A DNA stretch of 64,000 bases from Pseudomonas grimontii (GTDB lineage: Bacteria > Pseudomonadota > Gammaproteobacteria > Pseudomonadales > Pseudomonadaceae): contig NZ_VFES01000005.1 in NCBI RefSeq assembly GCF_007858185.1, positions 62,001 to 126,000 of the forward strand. The letters run 5' to 3'. The position numbers were made by a program, and so were the translations under genes. The notes under the pieces are model-generated. The model did no database searches. It was not told the origin of the DNA and saw only the letters and a list, made by a program, of their open reading frames with translations. Positions 43,103 through 51,578 of this stretch are shown here, one piece after another (the stretch's first letter is position 1; the number at the start of each line of letters is the position of its first letter).

Positions 43103-44323
43103 ATGACCCTTATTAAAGATGCCAAATGGTTGAGCCAATTCGCCGACGAGTTAAACGGTGATGCTGATTGGACTGCCGCTGCTCGCTATTTTGATGGGCG
43201 CATTCAATTCAAGCACAGCACAGGTTTTTCAACGCTTGCGGTTCTCGCCGGTAAAGTCGTTGCGGTTTACCCGGAAGGAAGCCCGTTGGGCGCTGACATC
43301 ATCGTGTCTGGTGCTGATGATGAGTGGCAGCGCGTTCTTGACGGAAAGATCGACTGGTTTGAAGCGTTGTCCCCTGGATTGGGAAAACTTGAGCTTGAGG
43401 GCAACGTGGTTGCTGCATGGCAGTACGTAGATGTGATGGCCCGCGCGTTCGACGCAATGAAGCGTGTAGGGAAAGCTAATAATAACCCACCAGTCTCGTA
43501 CTCTCCCGGGCCTAAGCCGTCGGGGAAAGAGACGGTAGGACGGTACATCACCGTGGATGGAATTCGCGTTTACTACGAAGAAGCAGGGGAGGGGCGTCCA
43601 CTCGTTTGCTTCCACGCAGCATCACAAGATTCTCTGATGTACAGGCACGTATTGGACGGCCTCTCAGATGAGTTCCGCGTCATTGCAATTGACGCCCCCG
43701 GGCATAGCAAATCAGAGCTACCCGAATCAGGCCCATTCCACAGCCTCACTCGCCATGCGGAGTTCAATGAGCACCTTATGGAGGCTTTGGGACTTGAGAA
43801 ACCCGCCATCATGGGATGCTCGATGGGTGGCAATCTGGTGTTGGAATTGGGGGCACGTCGGCCCGATGCGTACAGCGCGATCATTTCAGCTGAAGGGGCA
43901 GATTTTACCCCGACGGTTTCCGAGTTCTTCCTCGATATGTTGCTCATGAATGGGCCAGAGATCATCGGTGCCTGGTCTCGTTCGATGACGGGCAATCGCA
44001 CTCCACCAGATCGTGCGAGGGAGGTTGTGTGGCAGATCTCGCGCACCACGCCGCAGGTGATGAAAGGTGACCTCACAGGCTATGCGAACTTTGATCAGCG
44101 GCAACAAGTTGGAAAGATCAAAGCGCCTGTTTTACTTCTGCGCGGTGACGCGGATTGGTTGGTGTACCAAGAGAAGGTTGAGGAGACAGCATCTCGAATT
44201 CCTGGCAGTAAGATCGCCGTGCTCGCAGGTACTGGCCACTATCCAATGACTGAAAACCCATTGGAGTTCTGTGACACGGTACGCGCGTTCCTTCGTGACG
44301 CGGGTCACGGTCACGCAGGCTGA
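43103..44323 (+). CDS. SCP2-like domain fused to an alpha/beta hydrolase
   Basis: The 406-residue protein has an N-terminal SCP2-type lipid-binding domain (about 5-120: ARYFDGRIQFKH, VSGADDEWQRVLDGKIDWFEAL, LELEGNVVAAWQYVDVMARAFDAM). After a proline-rich linker (129-141) comes an alpha/beta hydrolase with HAASQDS, VIAIDAPGHSKS, nucleophile Ser240 in GCSMGGN, GDADWLV (Asp) and GTGHYP (His). The fusion suggests a hydrophobic substrate is held by SCP2 and hydrolysed by the partner domain. AGGAG lies 6 bases before the ATG. The terminator at 44339 closes the operon with the MFS gene. Confidence 0.85.
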   Translation: MTLIKDAKWLSQFADELNGDADWTAAARYFDGRIQFKHSTGFSTLAVLAGKVVAVYPEGSPLGADIIVSGADDEWQRVLDGKIDWFEALSPGLGKLELEGNVVAAWQYVDVMARAFDAMKRVGKANNNPPVSYSPGPKPSGKETVGRYITVDGIRVYYEEAGEGRPLVCFHAASQDSLMYRHVLDGLSDEFRVIAIDAPGHSKSELPESGPFHSLTRHAEFNEHLMEALGLEKPAIMGCSMGGNLVLELGARRPDAYSAIISAEGADFTPTVSEFFLDMLLMNGPEIIGAWSRSMTGNRTPPDRAREVVWQISRTTPQVMKGDLTGYANFDQRQQVGKIKAPVLLLRGDADWLVYQEKVEETASRIPGSKIAVLAGTGHYPMTENPLEFCDTVRAFLRDAGHGHAG

Positions 44324-44338
44324 AAGATGTGATTGAGG

Positions 44339-44362
44339 AGCCCGCTCGGCAGGCGGGCTTTT
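44339..44362 (+). terminator. Rho-independent terminator
   Basis: AGCCCGC (44339-44345) and GCGGGCT (44353-44359) pair perfectly around 7 bases, followed by TTT. It lies 15 bases after the SCP2-hydrolase stop. Confidence 0.8.
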
Positions 44363-44532
44363 CTGCGTTTATTTAATGCGAAGGCTCAATCCCGAAGAAG
44401 CCTTTTCTATTCCCGCACAAAAAACCTGAAGCGCGCCGACCCACTGAGGCTCAGGCCGTTGCGGGAGCTATCTCGACCCTCGAATCCCTTCCATAGCCGA
44501 TCGTCAGACAATCAAAATTATTTTCTTGTGAT

Positions 44533-44544
44533 CTGTGATCACAG
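44533..44544. promoter_or_regulatory. GntR-type operator 1, CTGTGATCACAG
   Basis: This perfect 12-bp palindrome lies 101 bases upstream of the dehydrogenase ATG. The same TGTGATCACA core recurs at 51417-51428 and, with one change, at 50422-50437, next to the GntR and SDR genes. Confidence 0.65.
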
Positions 44545-44645
44545 TGGATAGCATCTGTCTCAGAGCGAACATCTGAGCGTCAGCATGGTTCACCAACCGC
44601 TCAAACGATTACTCCTAAACATAAATACAAAATTTGGAGAACATC

Positions 44646-45608
44646 ATGCGAAGTACAACTCCATCTGCGACCGACCGTGGCCCCATTGCAATCGTTGGCG
44701 CAGGCTTGATCGGGAGAGCTTGGGCGATTGTTTTTGCTCGAGCAGGACATTCGGTACGCCTACACGACATGGATCTGCAGACAATGCAGAACAGCCATGC
44801 CTACATCGAAGCGAGACTTAACGAGCTCGCAGAATTTGATCTTCTCAATGACGCGCCCCTCACCGTGCTGGCACGCATTACTTGCGTTCCCGACTTGGCT
44901 GATGCGCTACGTGACGTGGTGCTCGTACAGGAAAACGTTCGGGAAACGGTGGAGGCGAAAATCGATATCTTCAGTCAAATGGATGCGTTGGCGCCCAAGG
45001 CCGCGATTCTCGCTAGTTCAACTTCATGGTTACCGGCCTCCGAGTTCACTAAAGATCTACCAGGTCGGGGGCGCTGCGTAGTTGCACACCCTACCAACCC
45101 ACCTTATTTAGTTCCTCTTGTGGAGCTTTGCCCTGCGCCGTGGACAGAATCTGAAGTGATGATTCGAGCGCATGAGATCTACACCGCAGCAGGGCAGAGC
45201 CCTGTCGTCCTATCCCGAGAGATCCACGGCTTCTTGTTGAACCGAGTCCAAGCAGCAGTCCTCAACGAATGCTTCAAATTGCATGAGGAAGGCTTTGCCA
45301 GCTCTGAGGATATTGATCGGGTGCTCAAAGATGGACTCGCCCTCCGCTGGTCATTTATGGGCCCCTTCGAAACTATCGATCTCAACGCCCCTGCCGGCGT
45401 ATCTGACTATGCCAAACGCTACGGTCAGCAAAATCGCGAAACGATCAATTCCGAAAATGCTTTTGACTGGTCGGAATCAGCAGTCGCCCGAGTACATGAC
45501 GAGCGCCGCCAAAAACTTGAACTCGAAGGAATTGCGTTGCGATCCGCCTGGCGTGACCGCCGCCTTATGGCTCTCGCTGCGCACAAGCGTCAAGCACCAA
45601 ATTCCTGA
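44646..45608 (+). CDS. 3-hydroxyacyl-CoA-dehydrogenase-fold hydroxy-acid dehydrogenase (L-gulonate 3-dehydrogenase-like)
   Basis: The 320-residue protein has an N-terminal Rossmann domain (AIVGAGLIGRAWAIVFARAGHSVRLHD) and the C-terminal HAD domain. ASSTSWLPASEF, VAHPTNPPYLVPLVELCP, HGFLLNRVQAAVLNECFKLHEEG and LRWSFMGPFETIDLNAPAGV resemble lambda-crystallin/L-gulonate 3-dehydrogenase and carnitine dehydrogenase. It should oxidise a 3-hydroxy acid to the 3-keto acid with NAD, providing the beta-keto acid for the BKACE gene that follows 50 bases later. GGAG precedes the ATG at 44646. Confidence 0.86.
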   Translation: MRSTTPSATDRGPIAIVGAGLIGRAWAIVFARAGHSVRLHDMDLQTMQNSHAYIEARLNELAEFDLLNDAPLTVLARITCVPDLADALRDVVLVQENVRETVEAKIDIFSQMDALAPKAAILASSTSWLPASEFTKDLPGRGRCVVAHPTNPPYLVPLVELCPAPWTESEVMIRAHEIYTAAGQSPVVLSREIHGFLLNRVQAAVLNECFKLHEEGFASSEDIDRVLKDGLALRWSFMGPFETIDLNAPAGVSDYAKRYGQQNRETINSENAFDWSESAVARVHDERRQKLELEGIALRSAWRDRRLMALAAHKRQAPNS

Positions 45609-45658
45609 CGGCATCACTTCATCCTGAACACCAAAATAAAAGTAACCAGGAGGTCACC

Positions 45659-46585
45659 ATGGCTCGTAAAGTCATCATCACTTGCGCGGTCACCGGCGCA
45701 ATTCATACACCTTCCATGTCCCGTTACCTGCCGGTAACACCAGGTCAAATTGCCGAAGCGGCGATTGGTGCCGCTGAGGCTGGCGCCTCAATTGTTCACC
45801 TACATGCTCGTAACCCAATTGATGGCAGCCCCTCTCAGGATCCGGAACTGTTTAAGCAGTTTCTGCCGGCTATCAAAGAGGCTAGCGATGTGGTGATCAA
45901 CCTGACTACAGGTGGCGCACCGACAATGTCGCTTGAAGATCGACTTCGTCCAGCACATCAGTTCAAACCGGAAGTGGCCTCACTGAACATGGGCACGATG
46001 AACATGGGACTTTACCCAATGCTCAATCGGTTTAAGGAGTTCAAACACGCCTGGGAGGAACCATACCTCGCCGGCAGCCATGACCGCATTTTCAAAAATA
46101 CATTTACCGACATAGCCCACATCCTCGAGTCATGCAGTGAGAACGGTACCCGTTTTGAAATCGAATGCTATGACATTGGGCATCTCTACACCGCTGCACA
46201 TTTCATTGATCGCGGCCTCATCAAACCCCCGTTTTTGATCCAATCGGTTTTCGGCATTTTGGGCGGAATCGGCGGTCACCCCGAAGACGTCCTGCATATG
46301 CGGCGCACAGCTGATCGTCTCTTCGGAGATGACTATCAGTGGTCGGTTCTTCCTGCAGGAAAGCAGCAGATGAGCATTGGTGCTCAATCAGCCACGCTTG
46401 GAGGACATGTGCGTGTAGGTCTTGAAGACTCGCTTTGGGACGGGCCAGGTCAACTGGCAAAAAGCAACGCCGATCAAGTATTGCGCATGCGCAAAATTCT
46501 CGAAGGGCTTTCACTTGAAGTGGCGACACCTGCTGACGCCAGGGAAATCCTGAAGCTCAAAGGTGGCGATAACGTCAATTTCTAA
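45659..46585 (+). CDS. Beta-keto acid cleavage enzyme (BKACE, DUF849 family)
   Basis: The 308-residue TIM-barrel protein shows the BKACE signature: KVIITCAVTGAIHTPSMSRYLP, the zinc motif IVHLHARN, VINLTTGGAPTMS, FEIECYDIGHL and FGILGGIGGHPEDV. BKACEs condense a beta-keto acid with acetyl-CoA to yield a new CoA ester and acetoacetate. Together with the upstream dehydrogenase it makes a two-step route from a 3-hydroxy acid. AGGAGG lies 6 bases before the ATG. The substrate cannot be read from the sequence. Confidence 0.9.
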   Translation: MARKVIITCAVTGAIHTPSMSRYLPVTPGQIAEAAIGAAEAGASIVHLHARNPIDGSPSQDPELFKQFLPAIKEASDVVINLTTGGAPTMSLEDRLRPAHQFKPEVASLNMGTMNMGLYPMLNRFKEFKHAWEEPYLAGSHDRIFKNTFTDIAHILESCSENGTRFEIECYDIGHLYTAAHFIDRGLIKPPFLIQSVFGILGGIGGHPEDVLHMRRTADRLFGDDYQWSVLPAGKQQMSIGAQSATLGGHVRVGLEDSLWDGPGQLAKSNADQVLRMRKILEGLSLEVATPADAREILKLKGGDNVNF

Positions 46586-46695
46586 GCGCGGGTATTCATC
46601 CCCGTAAAGCCTATCTAGAGGATATTTTGATAACTAATGGTCGCGTCACAACACTCGCGCCTTAGCAATTTATCCTCGTGAGGAGAACATGAATC

Positions 46696-48066
46696 ATGTT
46701 AGCTACGACCCATACAAAAACACAAAAGGGACAGTCGCTGAACGCTTTAATGTTTCGCAAACTAATGCCGATGTTAATCTTTGCTTACGTTATAAGCTTT
46801 CTAGACAGAACTAACATTTCACTTGCCAAAACACACATGGCAGTAGACTTGGGTATTTCCGCTGCCGCATACGGTTTTGGTGCAGGGCTCTTCTTCCTTA
46901 CCTATGCACTCATGGAGGTACCCAGTAACTTGATCATGCACCGGGTAGGGGCCCGACTCTGGATCACCAGGATCATGATCACCTGGGGGTTGTTGTCTGC
47001 CGGTATGGCCTTCATTACCGATGAGACTACGTTTTACATTGCCCGCGCGCTACTGGGCGCAGCTGAAGCCGGATTGTTCCCAGGTGTAATGCTCTATTTA
47101 ACCTATTGGTTTGGTCGTGAGCAAAGGGCACGAGCCAGTGGCTATTTTCTAATCGGGGTCTGTCTCGCGAATATCATCAGCGGGCCGGTTGGCGGGCTGC
47201 TGTTAGAGATGGATGGAATCTGGGGTTGGCACGGCTGGCAGTGGCTGTTCTTCTTGGAGGGAATTCCAGCTGTTCTATTTTCCGTCGTGATTTGGCGCAA
47301 GCTTCCGGACGGCCCATCTACGGCAAGTTGGCTATCAAAGGAACAAGTCACTGAAGTAGAGCAAGTTCTGAAGAAAGAACATGATGAAGAAATCGCCTCC
47401 GGCAATGTAGGTCATTCTTTTAAGGGCGTTCTTAAAATTCCTCAGATTTGGCTTGCGATCGCGGTTTACTTCCTCCACCAAGTTAGTGTCTATTCGGTGA
47501 TTTTCTTCTTGCCGGGCATCATTGGAACGTATGGAGGCTTGTCATCGTTACAAATAGGATTGTTAAACTCAATCCCATGGATCGCAGCAGCACTCGGGGC
47601 AGCGTTTCTTCCAAAGTATGCAACTACTCCGAAAATTTCACGCAAAATAATGTTCGGTGGGCTGCTTCTGATGTCCGCTGGATTGACCCTCGCGGCCTTT
47701 ACCACTCCATTGATAGCTCTAATAGGATTCACTCTTACGGCATCGATGTTTTTCGTTGTTCAGCCTGTGATATTCCTCTTTGCCAGTTCAAGACTGGCGG
47801 GAGCAGGTATGGCGGCGGGTCTGGCGTTAGTGAATACCTTTGGTATTACTGGTGGTTTCTTCGGCCCTTCACTTCTGGGCTTCGTTGAACAAACTACTGG
47901 GAGCACGAAGAATGGGCTCATTATTGTAGCGGCTCTTTTAACGCTCGCGGCATTCCTGAGTCTGAAGCTACGTCAGGCACAAGAAACGATTACTACAAAA
48001 ACGCGGGACAACATTGTATTGCCCCAGGCAGCGCCGTGTATTACTGATAATGCGAGGACAAAATGA
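46696..48066 (+). CDS. MFS transporter of the anion:cation symporter (ACS) family
   Basis: The 456-residue protein has 12 predicted helices and ACS hallmarks: YVISFLDRTNISLAKTHMAVDLGIS, MEVPSNLIMHRVGARLWITRIMITWG and WLFFLEGIPAVLFSVVIWRKLPDGP. ACS members import sugar acids and other organic anions, which suits a pathway with a UxaA-type dehydratase. GAGG lies 11 bases before the ATG. Its stop overlaps the start of the UxaA-family gene by 4 bases. Confidence 0.9.
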   Translation: MLATTHTKTQKGQSLNALMFRKLMPMLIFAYVISFLDRTNISLAKTHMAVDLGISAAAYGFGAGLFFLTYALMEVPSNLIMHRVGARLWITRIMITWGLLSAGMAFITDETTFYIARALLGAAEAGLFPGVMLYLTYWFGREQRARASGYFLIGVCLANIISGPVGGLLLEMDGIWGWHGWQWLFFLEGIPAVLFSVVIWRKLPDGPSTASWLSKEQVTEVEQVLKKEHDEEIASGNVGHSFKGVLKIPQIWLAIAVYFLHQVSVYSVIFFLPGIIGTYGGLSSLQIGLLNSIPWIAAALGAAFLPKYATTPKISRKIMFGGLLLMSAGLTLAAFTTPLIALIGFTLTASMFFVVQPVIFLFASSRLAGAGMAAGLALVNTFGITGGFFGPSLLGFVEQTTGSTKNGLIIVAALLTLAAFLSLKLRQAQETITTKTRDNIVLPQAAPCITDNARTK

Positions 48067-49589
48067 AGAGTACATCCCTGGCACTTAAACTACATCCCGA
48101 CGATAATGTTGCAATCGCACGCGCTTCGATACCTCAAGGAACCGTGGTTACGGAGTTCGGTAATATTGTGGTGCTCGCCGATGTGCCCGCAGCGCACAAA
48201 ATCGCCCTTGCACACGTAAACCCAGGTGATCCTGTTCTGCGTTATGGCCAGATCATTGGCTTTGCTACTAAACCCATTGAGCCAGGCGATTACGTGCATA
48301 CGCACAATCTGGAGATGGCGACGTTCGAGCGAGACTACGCGTTCGGCGAGGATGCCAAAGTCGCGTCGCCTGCTGCCTCTCCGGTGACATTCCAAGGTTT
48401 CGTCCGCGCTGACGGGCGAGTAGCAACTCGAAACTACATTGGTGTAGTGAGCACTGTGAACTGCTCCTCCACTGTTACCAAAATGGTGGTTGAACACTTC
48501 TCGCGAAACGGTGTGCTGGATGCTTACCCAAACGTGGACGGTGTGGTGCCGATCACTCACAGCTTCGGTTGCTGCATAGAGCACAATGGCGAGGGGGTGA
48601 ACCAACTGCGGCGCACGCTAGGCGGGTTCATCAAGCACGCCAACTTCGCTGGCGTGGTTGTCATCGGCCTAGGCTGTGAAGCCAATCAGATGGGCGCTCT
48701 GTTCATGGCCCAGGGTATCGAGACCGGCAAGCTTATCGCTCCCGTTGTCATCCAAGACGTTGGCGGAACCCGCAACGCAGCGGATGCCGCCATTGCCGCC
48801 GTGGAATCGATGCTGCCGGTTGCCAACGAGTGTCGACGCGAGCCGGTCTCGGCGCGGCACCTGACCGTGGCGCTCCAGTGCGGCGGTTCAGACGGATACT
48901 CGGGCATCACGGCCAACCCCGCCCTCGGTGTGGCTGTCGATATGCTCGTAGCGCAAGGTGGAACTGCCATCCTTAGCGAAACGCCGGAGATCTACGGCGC
49001 TGAACACCTGCTGACTCGTCGCGCTGCAACCCGTGAAGTCGGCCAGGGTATCGTCGACCTTATCAAATGGTGGGAGAGCTACGCAGACCGCGAAAAAGGC
49101 AGTATTGATAACAACCCCACGCCTGGTAACAAGGCCGGCGGCCTGACGACCATTCTCGAAAAGTCTCTAGGCGCAGTTGCCAAAAGTGGCTCCTCAGCAC
49201 TCATGGGCGTTTATCGTTACGCCGAGCCCATTACAGTCCGAGGCTTGGTGTTCATGGATGCGCCTGGCTACGACCCGATGGGAGCCACTGGCCAAATCGC
49301 CAGCGGCGCAAACCTCGTTGCGTTCACCACCGGACGCGGCTCGTGCTTTGGCGCCAAACCTGCTCCTTCGATCAAGCTTGCGACGAATACCAAAATGTAC
49401 ACTCGCATGAAGGATGATATGGACATCAACTGCGGGGATGTCATGGATGGCGATGCCACCCTTGAATCGAAGGGTAAAGAGATTTTCGACATGCTCATAC
49501 GAGTGGCTTCTGGAGAAAAATCTAAAAGCGAGGCGTTGGGCGTCGGCAATGAAGAAACAGTACCTTGGATGATCGGCGCTCAAATGTAA
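48063..49589 (+). CDS. UxaA/GarD-family hydrolyase (altronate/galactarate dehydratase-like)
   Basis: The 508-residue protein has both UxaA parts: an N-terminal SAF-like domain (about 1-85, DDNVAIARASIPQGTVV ... KPIEPGDYVHTHNL) and the large dehydratase domain with GFVRADGRVATRNYIGVVSTVNCS, GCCIEHNGEG, VIGLGCEANQ, LQCGGSDGYSGITANPA and FTTGRGSCFGAKPAPSIKLATN. The family removes water from sugar acids in an iron-dependent way. It overlaps the transporter gene (ATGA), and together they suggest uptake and dehydration of a sugar or hydroxy acid. The specific acid is unknown. Confidence 0.9.
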   Translation: MKSTSLALKLHPDDNVAIARASIPQGTVVTEFGNIVVLADVPAAHKIALAHVNPGDPVLRYGQIIGFATKPIEPGDYVHTHNLEMATFERDYAFGEDAKVASPAASPVTFQGFVRADGRVATRNYIGVVSTVNCSSTVTKMVVEHFSRNGVLDAYPNVDGVVPITHSFGCCIEHNGEGVNQLRRTLGGFIKHANFAGVVVIGLGCEANQMGALFMAQGIETGKLIAPVVIQDVGGTRNAADAAIAAVESMLPVANECRREPVSARHLTVALQCGGSDGYSGITANPALGVAVDMLVAQGGTAILSETPEIYGAEHLLTRRAATREVGQGIVDLIKWWESYADREKGSIDNNPTPGNKAGGLTTILEKSLGAVAKSGSSALMGVYRYAEPITVRGLVFMDAPGYDPMGATGQIASGANLVAFTTGRGSCFGAKPAPSIKLATNTKMYTRMKDDMDINCGDVMDGDATLESKGKEIFDMLIRVASGEKSKSEALGVGNEETVPWMIGAQM

Positions 49590-49601
49590 CAAGCGAGCGA
49601 A

Positions 49602-49636
49602 AAAAAGAGGCGCCCTGATACCAGGCGCCTCTTTTT
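49602..49636. terminator. Bidirectional rho-independent terminator
   Basis: The 13-base arms at 49602-49614 and 49624-49636 are perfect inverted copies (core GAGGCGCC/GGCGCCTC) with an A run on the left and a T run on the right. It sits between the convergent UxaA-family and GntR genes and can serve both. Confidence 0.9.
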
Positions 49637-49653
49637 AAAACATGTTGGTGGAA

Positions 49654-50373
49654 TTAATCAGCTTCGACAGGCTTGTGCGCATCGGCAACGATCAGCGCCC
49701 CTGTATTCAGGATAAACTCGGCAGCACTTTTGATGTCATCTTGCAGTGATTCACAGGCGGCAACCGAGTCACCCTTCTTTAAAGCATCAACCATCGCTGC
49801 GTGATGACTGGCTTGCACTCGCTGAACCACACGCTCAGTGCCAGATCGTAGGTCATAGTTGATGATAGGCCCTATTCTCAGCCACAGGGACTCAACTATC
49901 TGGAGCAGGATGGGCATGTCCGCCTGATTATAAATTGCGAAATGCAATTCTTTGTTCAGCGTAATCAGCCGTGACTCATCGGGAGCGCCTTTTGCAAACT
50001 CTGCGCAAAATGCCTCGTGTATCTTTTCAATCTCAGCCAGCGCCTGCGAATCAACAAGCTCCGCAGCACGAGCTGCCGCTTGCCCCTCCAGATTCAACCG
50101 GATACTGGTGATTTCCCGGAATTGGCTGACTGTCAGTACAGGAACGCGAATATATCGATTAGCCGCCATTTCAAGCGCTTGCTCAGCGACCAACCTGTGA
50201 ACAGCCTCTCGCACTGGCATGACGCTAACACCAAGAGCGTCCGCTATAGATCTGAGCGAGAGCTTTTCCCCAGGCATAACGCGTCCGCTTATCAGCAGAT
50301 CACGCAGCTGGGCATAAACGTCCGCACTGAGAGTCTGGCGGATCATGGGGGTTACGAGTGTGGATAGGTTCAT
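49654..50373 (-). CDS. GntR-family (FCD subgroup) transcription regulator
   Basis: The 239-residue protein has an N-terminal winged HTH (about 12-75: DVYAQLRDLLISGRVMPGEKLSLRSIADALGVSVMPVREAVHRLVAEQAL) and an all-helical FCD ligand domain with LHFAIYNQADMPILLQIVESLW and HHAAMVDALKKGD (metal-binding His residues). It lies between the hydroxy-acid operon and an SDR gene. The operator-like site 49 bases upstream of its own ATG, and copies before the other two units, make it the likely repressor of the cluster, released by a pathway acid. The start lacks a clear ribosome site. Confidence 0.9.
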   Translation of the reverse strand: MNLSTLVTPMIRQTLSADVYAQLRDLLISGRVMPGEKLSLRSIADALGVSVMPVREAVHRLVAEQALEMAANRYIRVPVLTVSQFREITSIRLNLEGQAAARAAELVDSQALAEIEKIHEAFCAEFAKGAPDESRLITLNKELHFAIYNQADMPILLQIVESLWLRIGPIINYDLRSGTERVVQRVQASHHAAMVDALKKGDSVAACESLQDDIKSAAEFILNTGALIVADAHKPVEAD

Positions 50374-50421
50374 GGCGAGAATTATAGGCAGGTTCGATCA
50401 GCCGGGATAGGAAAATGAGAC

Positions 50422-50437
50422 ATCTGTGATCACGGAT
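50422..50437. promoter_or_regulatory. GntR-type operator 2
   Basis: ATCTGTGATCACGGAT is a near-perfect 16-bp palindrome with the TGTGATCAC core, 49 bases upstream of the GntR ATG. Autoregulation is likely. Confidence 0.6.
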
Positions 50438-50544
50438 GTGCCGGTATTGAAAGTGACGGAATTGGGGAGAAATGAGTTCTCTAGCACACGCACAACAAGC
50501 GTCTCGCTACCAAGGTCGGTGGCGAGACGTGTAGGTCTGACTAA

Positions 50545-51333
50545 TCAAAGATACTCGACATTGCCATCGATGCTGATCGCTTGTCCTGTCACATTGTTAG
50601 CAGCAGGAGAGCATAGAAATAAGGCCATTGCTGCCACGTCTTCGGGTGGAGTCATCCGGCGCAATGAGATTTTCTTCAATGTTTGTTGGCGCATCTCCGG
50701 CTCTGAAATGCCTAATTGTTTGGCGCGATCACTGATGACGCGATCCTGGCGCGGCCCCTCGACGATGCCTGGCAGCAGTGCGTTGACTCGAATGTCTTTT
50801 TCGCCCAACTCGGCTGCCAATGACTTCATAAGACCAACGATGGCCCACTTGGTCGCGGCGTATGGAGTCCGCCAAGCGTAGCCTAAGCGCCCCGCGACCG
50901 ATGAAATATGAATGATGTGTGCGTGTTCTGACTTCGTTAGGAGGGGGACAGCATGATGAGCGAAGCGATACTGCGCATTGAGATTGATGTCTATTGTCTG
51001 TTCCCATTCTGCATCGCTAATTTTGTCGATTCCGCCGGTCGGCCCTGCTATGCCTGCATTGTTGATAAGTACATCCAGCCCATCCACCCAATCCTGTTGT
51101 ATCTCGAAGACTCGCTTAATTTGAGCAGAGTCGGAGACGTCAGCTAATGTGGCCAAAGCCTCTGGATAGCGCTCACGAAATTGTGCGATCGCCTGCTCAC
51201 TTACATCGCATACATGGACTCTTGCCCCAATTTCGAGATATGCAGCCGCGATCGATTCGCCAATGCCTGCTGCCCCACCGGAAATCAAAACTCTCAATCC
51301 GGTATAGGGTGTCAGCCGCTTCATCACGTTCAT
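50545..51333 (-). CDS. Short-chain dehydrogenase/reductase (SDR)
   Basis: The 262-residue classical SDR has cofactor motif SGGAAGIGES, Asp in VHVCDVSE (NAD preference), NNAGIAGP, catalytic Ser in HISSVAGR and YAATK, and TGQAISIDGNVEYL at the end. It lies beside the GntR gene on the same strand, 171 bases upstream of it, with a GntR-type operator 84 bases before its ATG. It probably contributes an oxidation step to the hydroxy-acid pathway. Confidence 0.88.
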   Translation of the reverse strand: MNVMKRLTPYTGLRVLISGGAAGIGESIAAAYLEIGARVHVCDVSEQAIAQFRERYPEALATLADVSDSAQIKRVFEIQQDWVDGLDVLINNAGIAGPTGGIDKISDAEWEQTIDINLNAQYRFAHHAVPLLTKSEHAHIIHISSVAGRLGYAWRTPYAATKWAIVGLMKSLAAELGEKDIRVNALLPGIVEGPRQDRVISDRAKQLGISEPEMRQQTLKKISLRRMTPPEDVAAMALFLCSPAANNVTGQAISIDGNVEYL

Positions 51334-51416
51334 AGCTAATGCGTCCTGTCTTATTTTTGTTCATGAGTTCTTTCGTGGCTACGGAGTGCGTAGACAAGAA
51401 AACCTCATTAAGTGAT

Positions 51417-51428
51417 ATGTGATCACAG
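51417..51428. promoter_or_regulatory. GntR-type operator 3, ATGTGATCACAG
   Basis: The TGTGATCACA core is identical to the site at 44533-44544. It lies 84 bases upstream of the SDR ATG at 51333. Confidence 0.6.
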
Positions 51429-51578
51429 TTTGTTTGTCAAGACAGGCTTGCCGCAGATTTGCAGGTGATTACCGGAGAGGGCGCAGACTCCTACTCCGGC
51501 TCAGCATTGCTACCTGCCGGCCCGATTGATCTGCGAGAGGCAGCTGGCAGCGACTGCGCTTCCCGCAGCACTTCATCG

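Larger units (their letters stand above)
44324..44645. other. 322-bp spacer with a terminator and a GntR-type operator
   Basis: This spacer contains no gene. A terminator (44339-44362) ends the MFS/SCP2-hydrolase operon, and a TGTGATCACA operator (44533-44544) precedes the next operon by about 100 bases. Confidence 0.5.
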
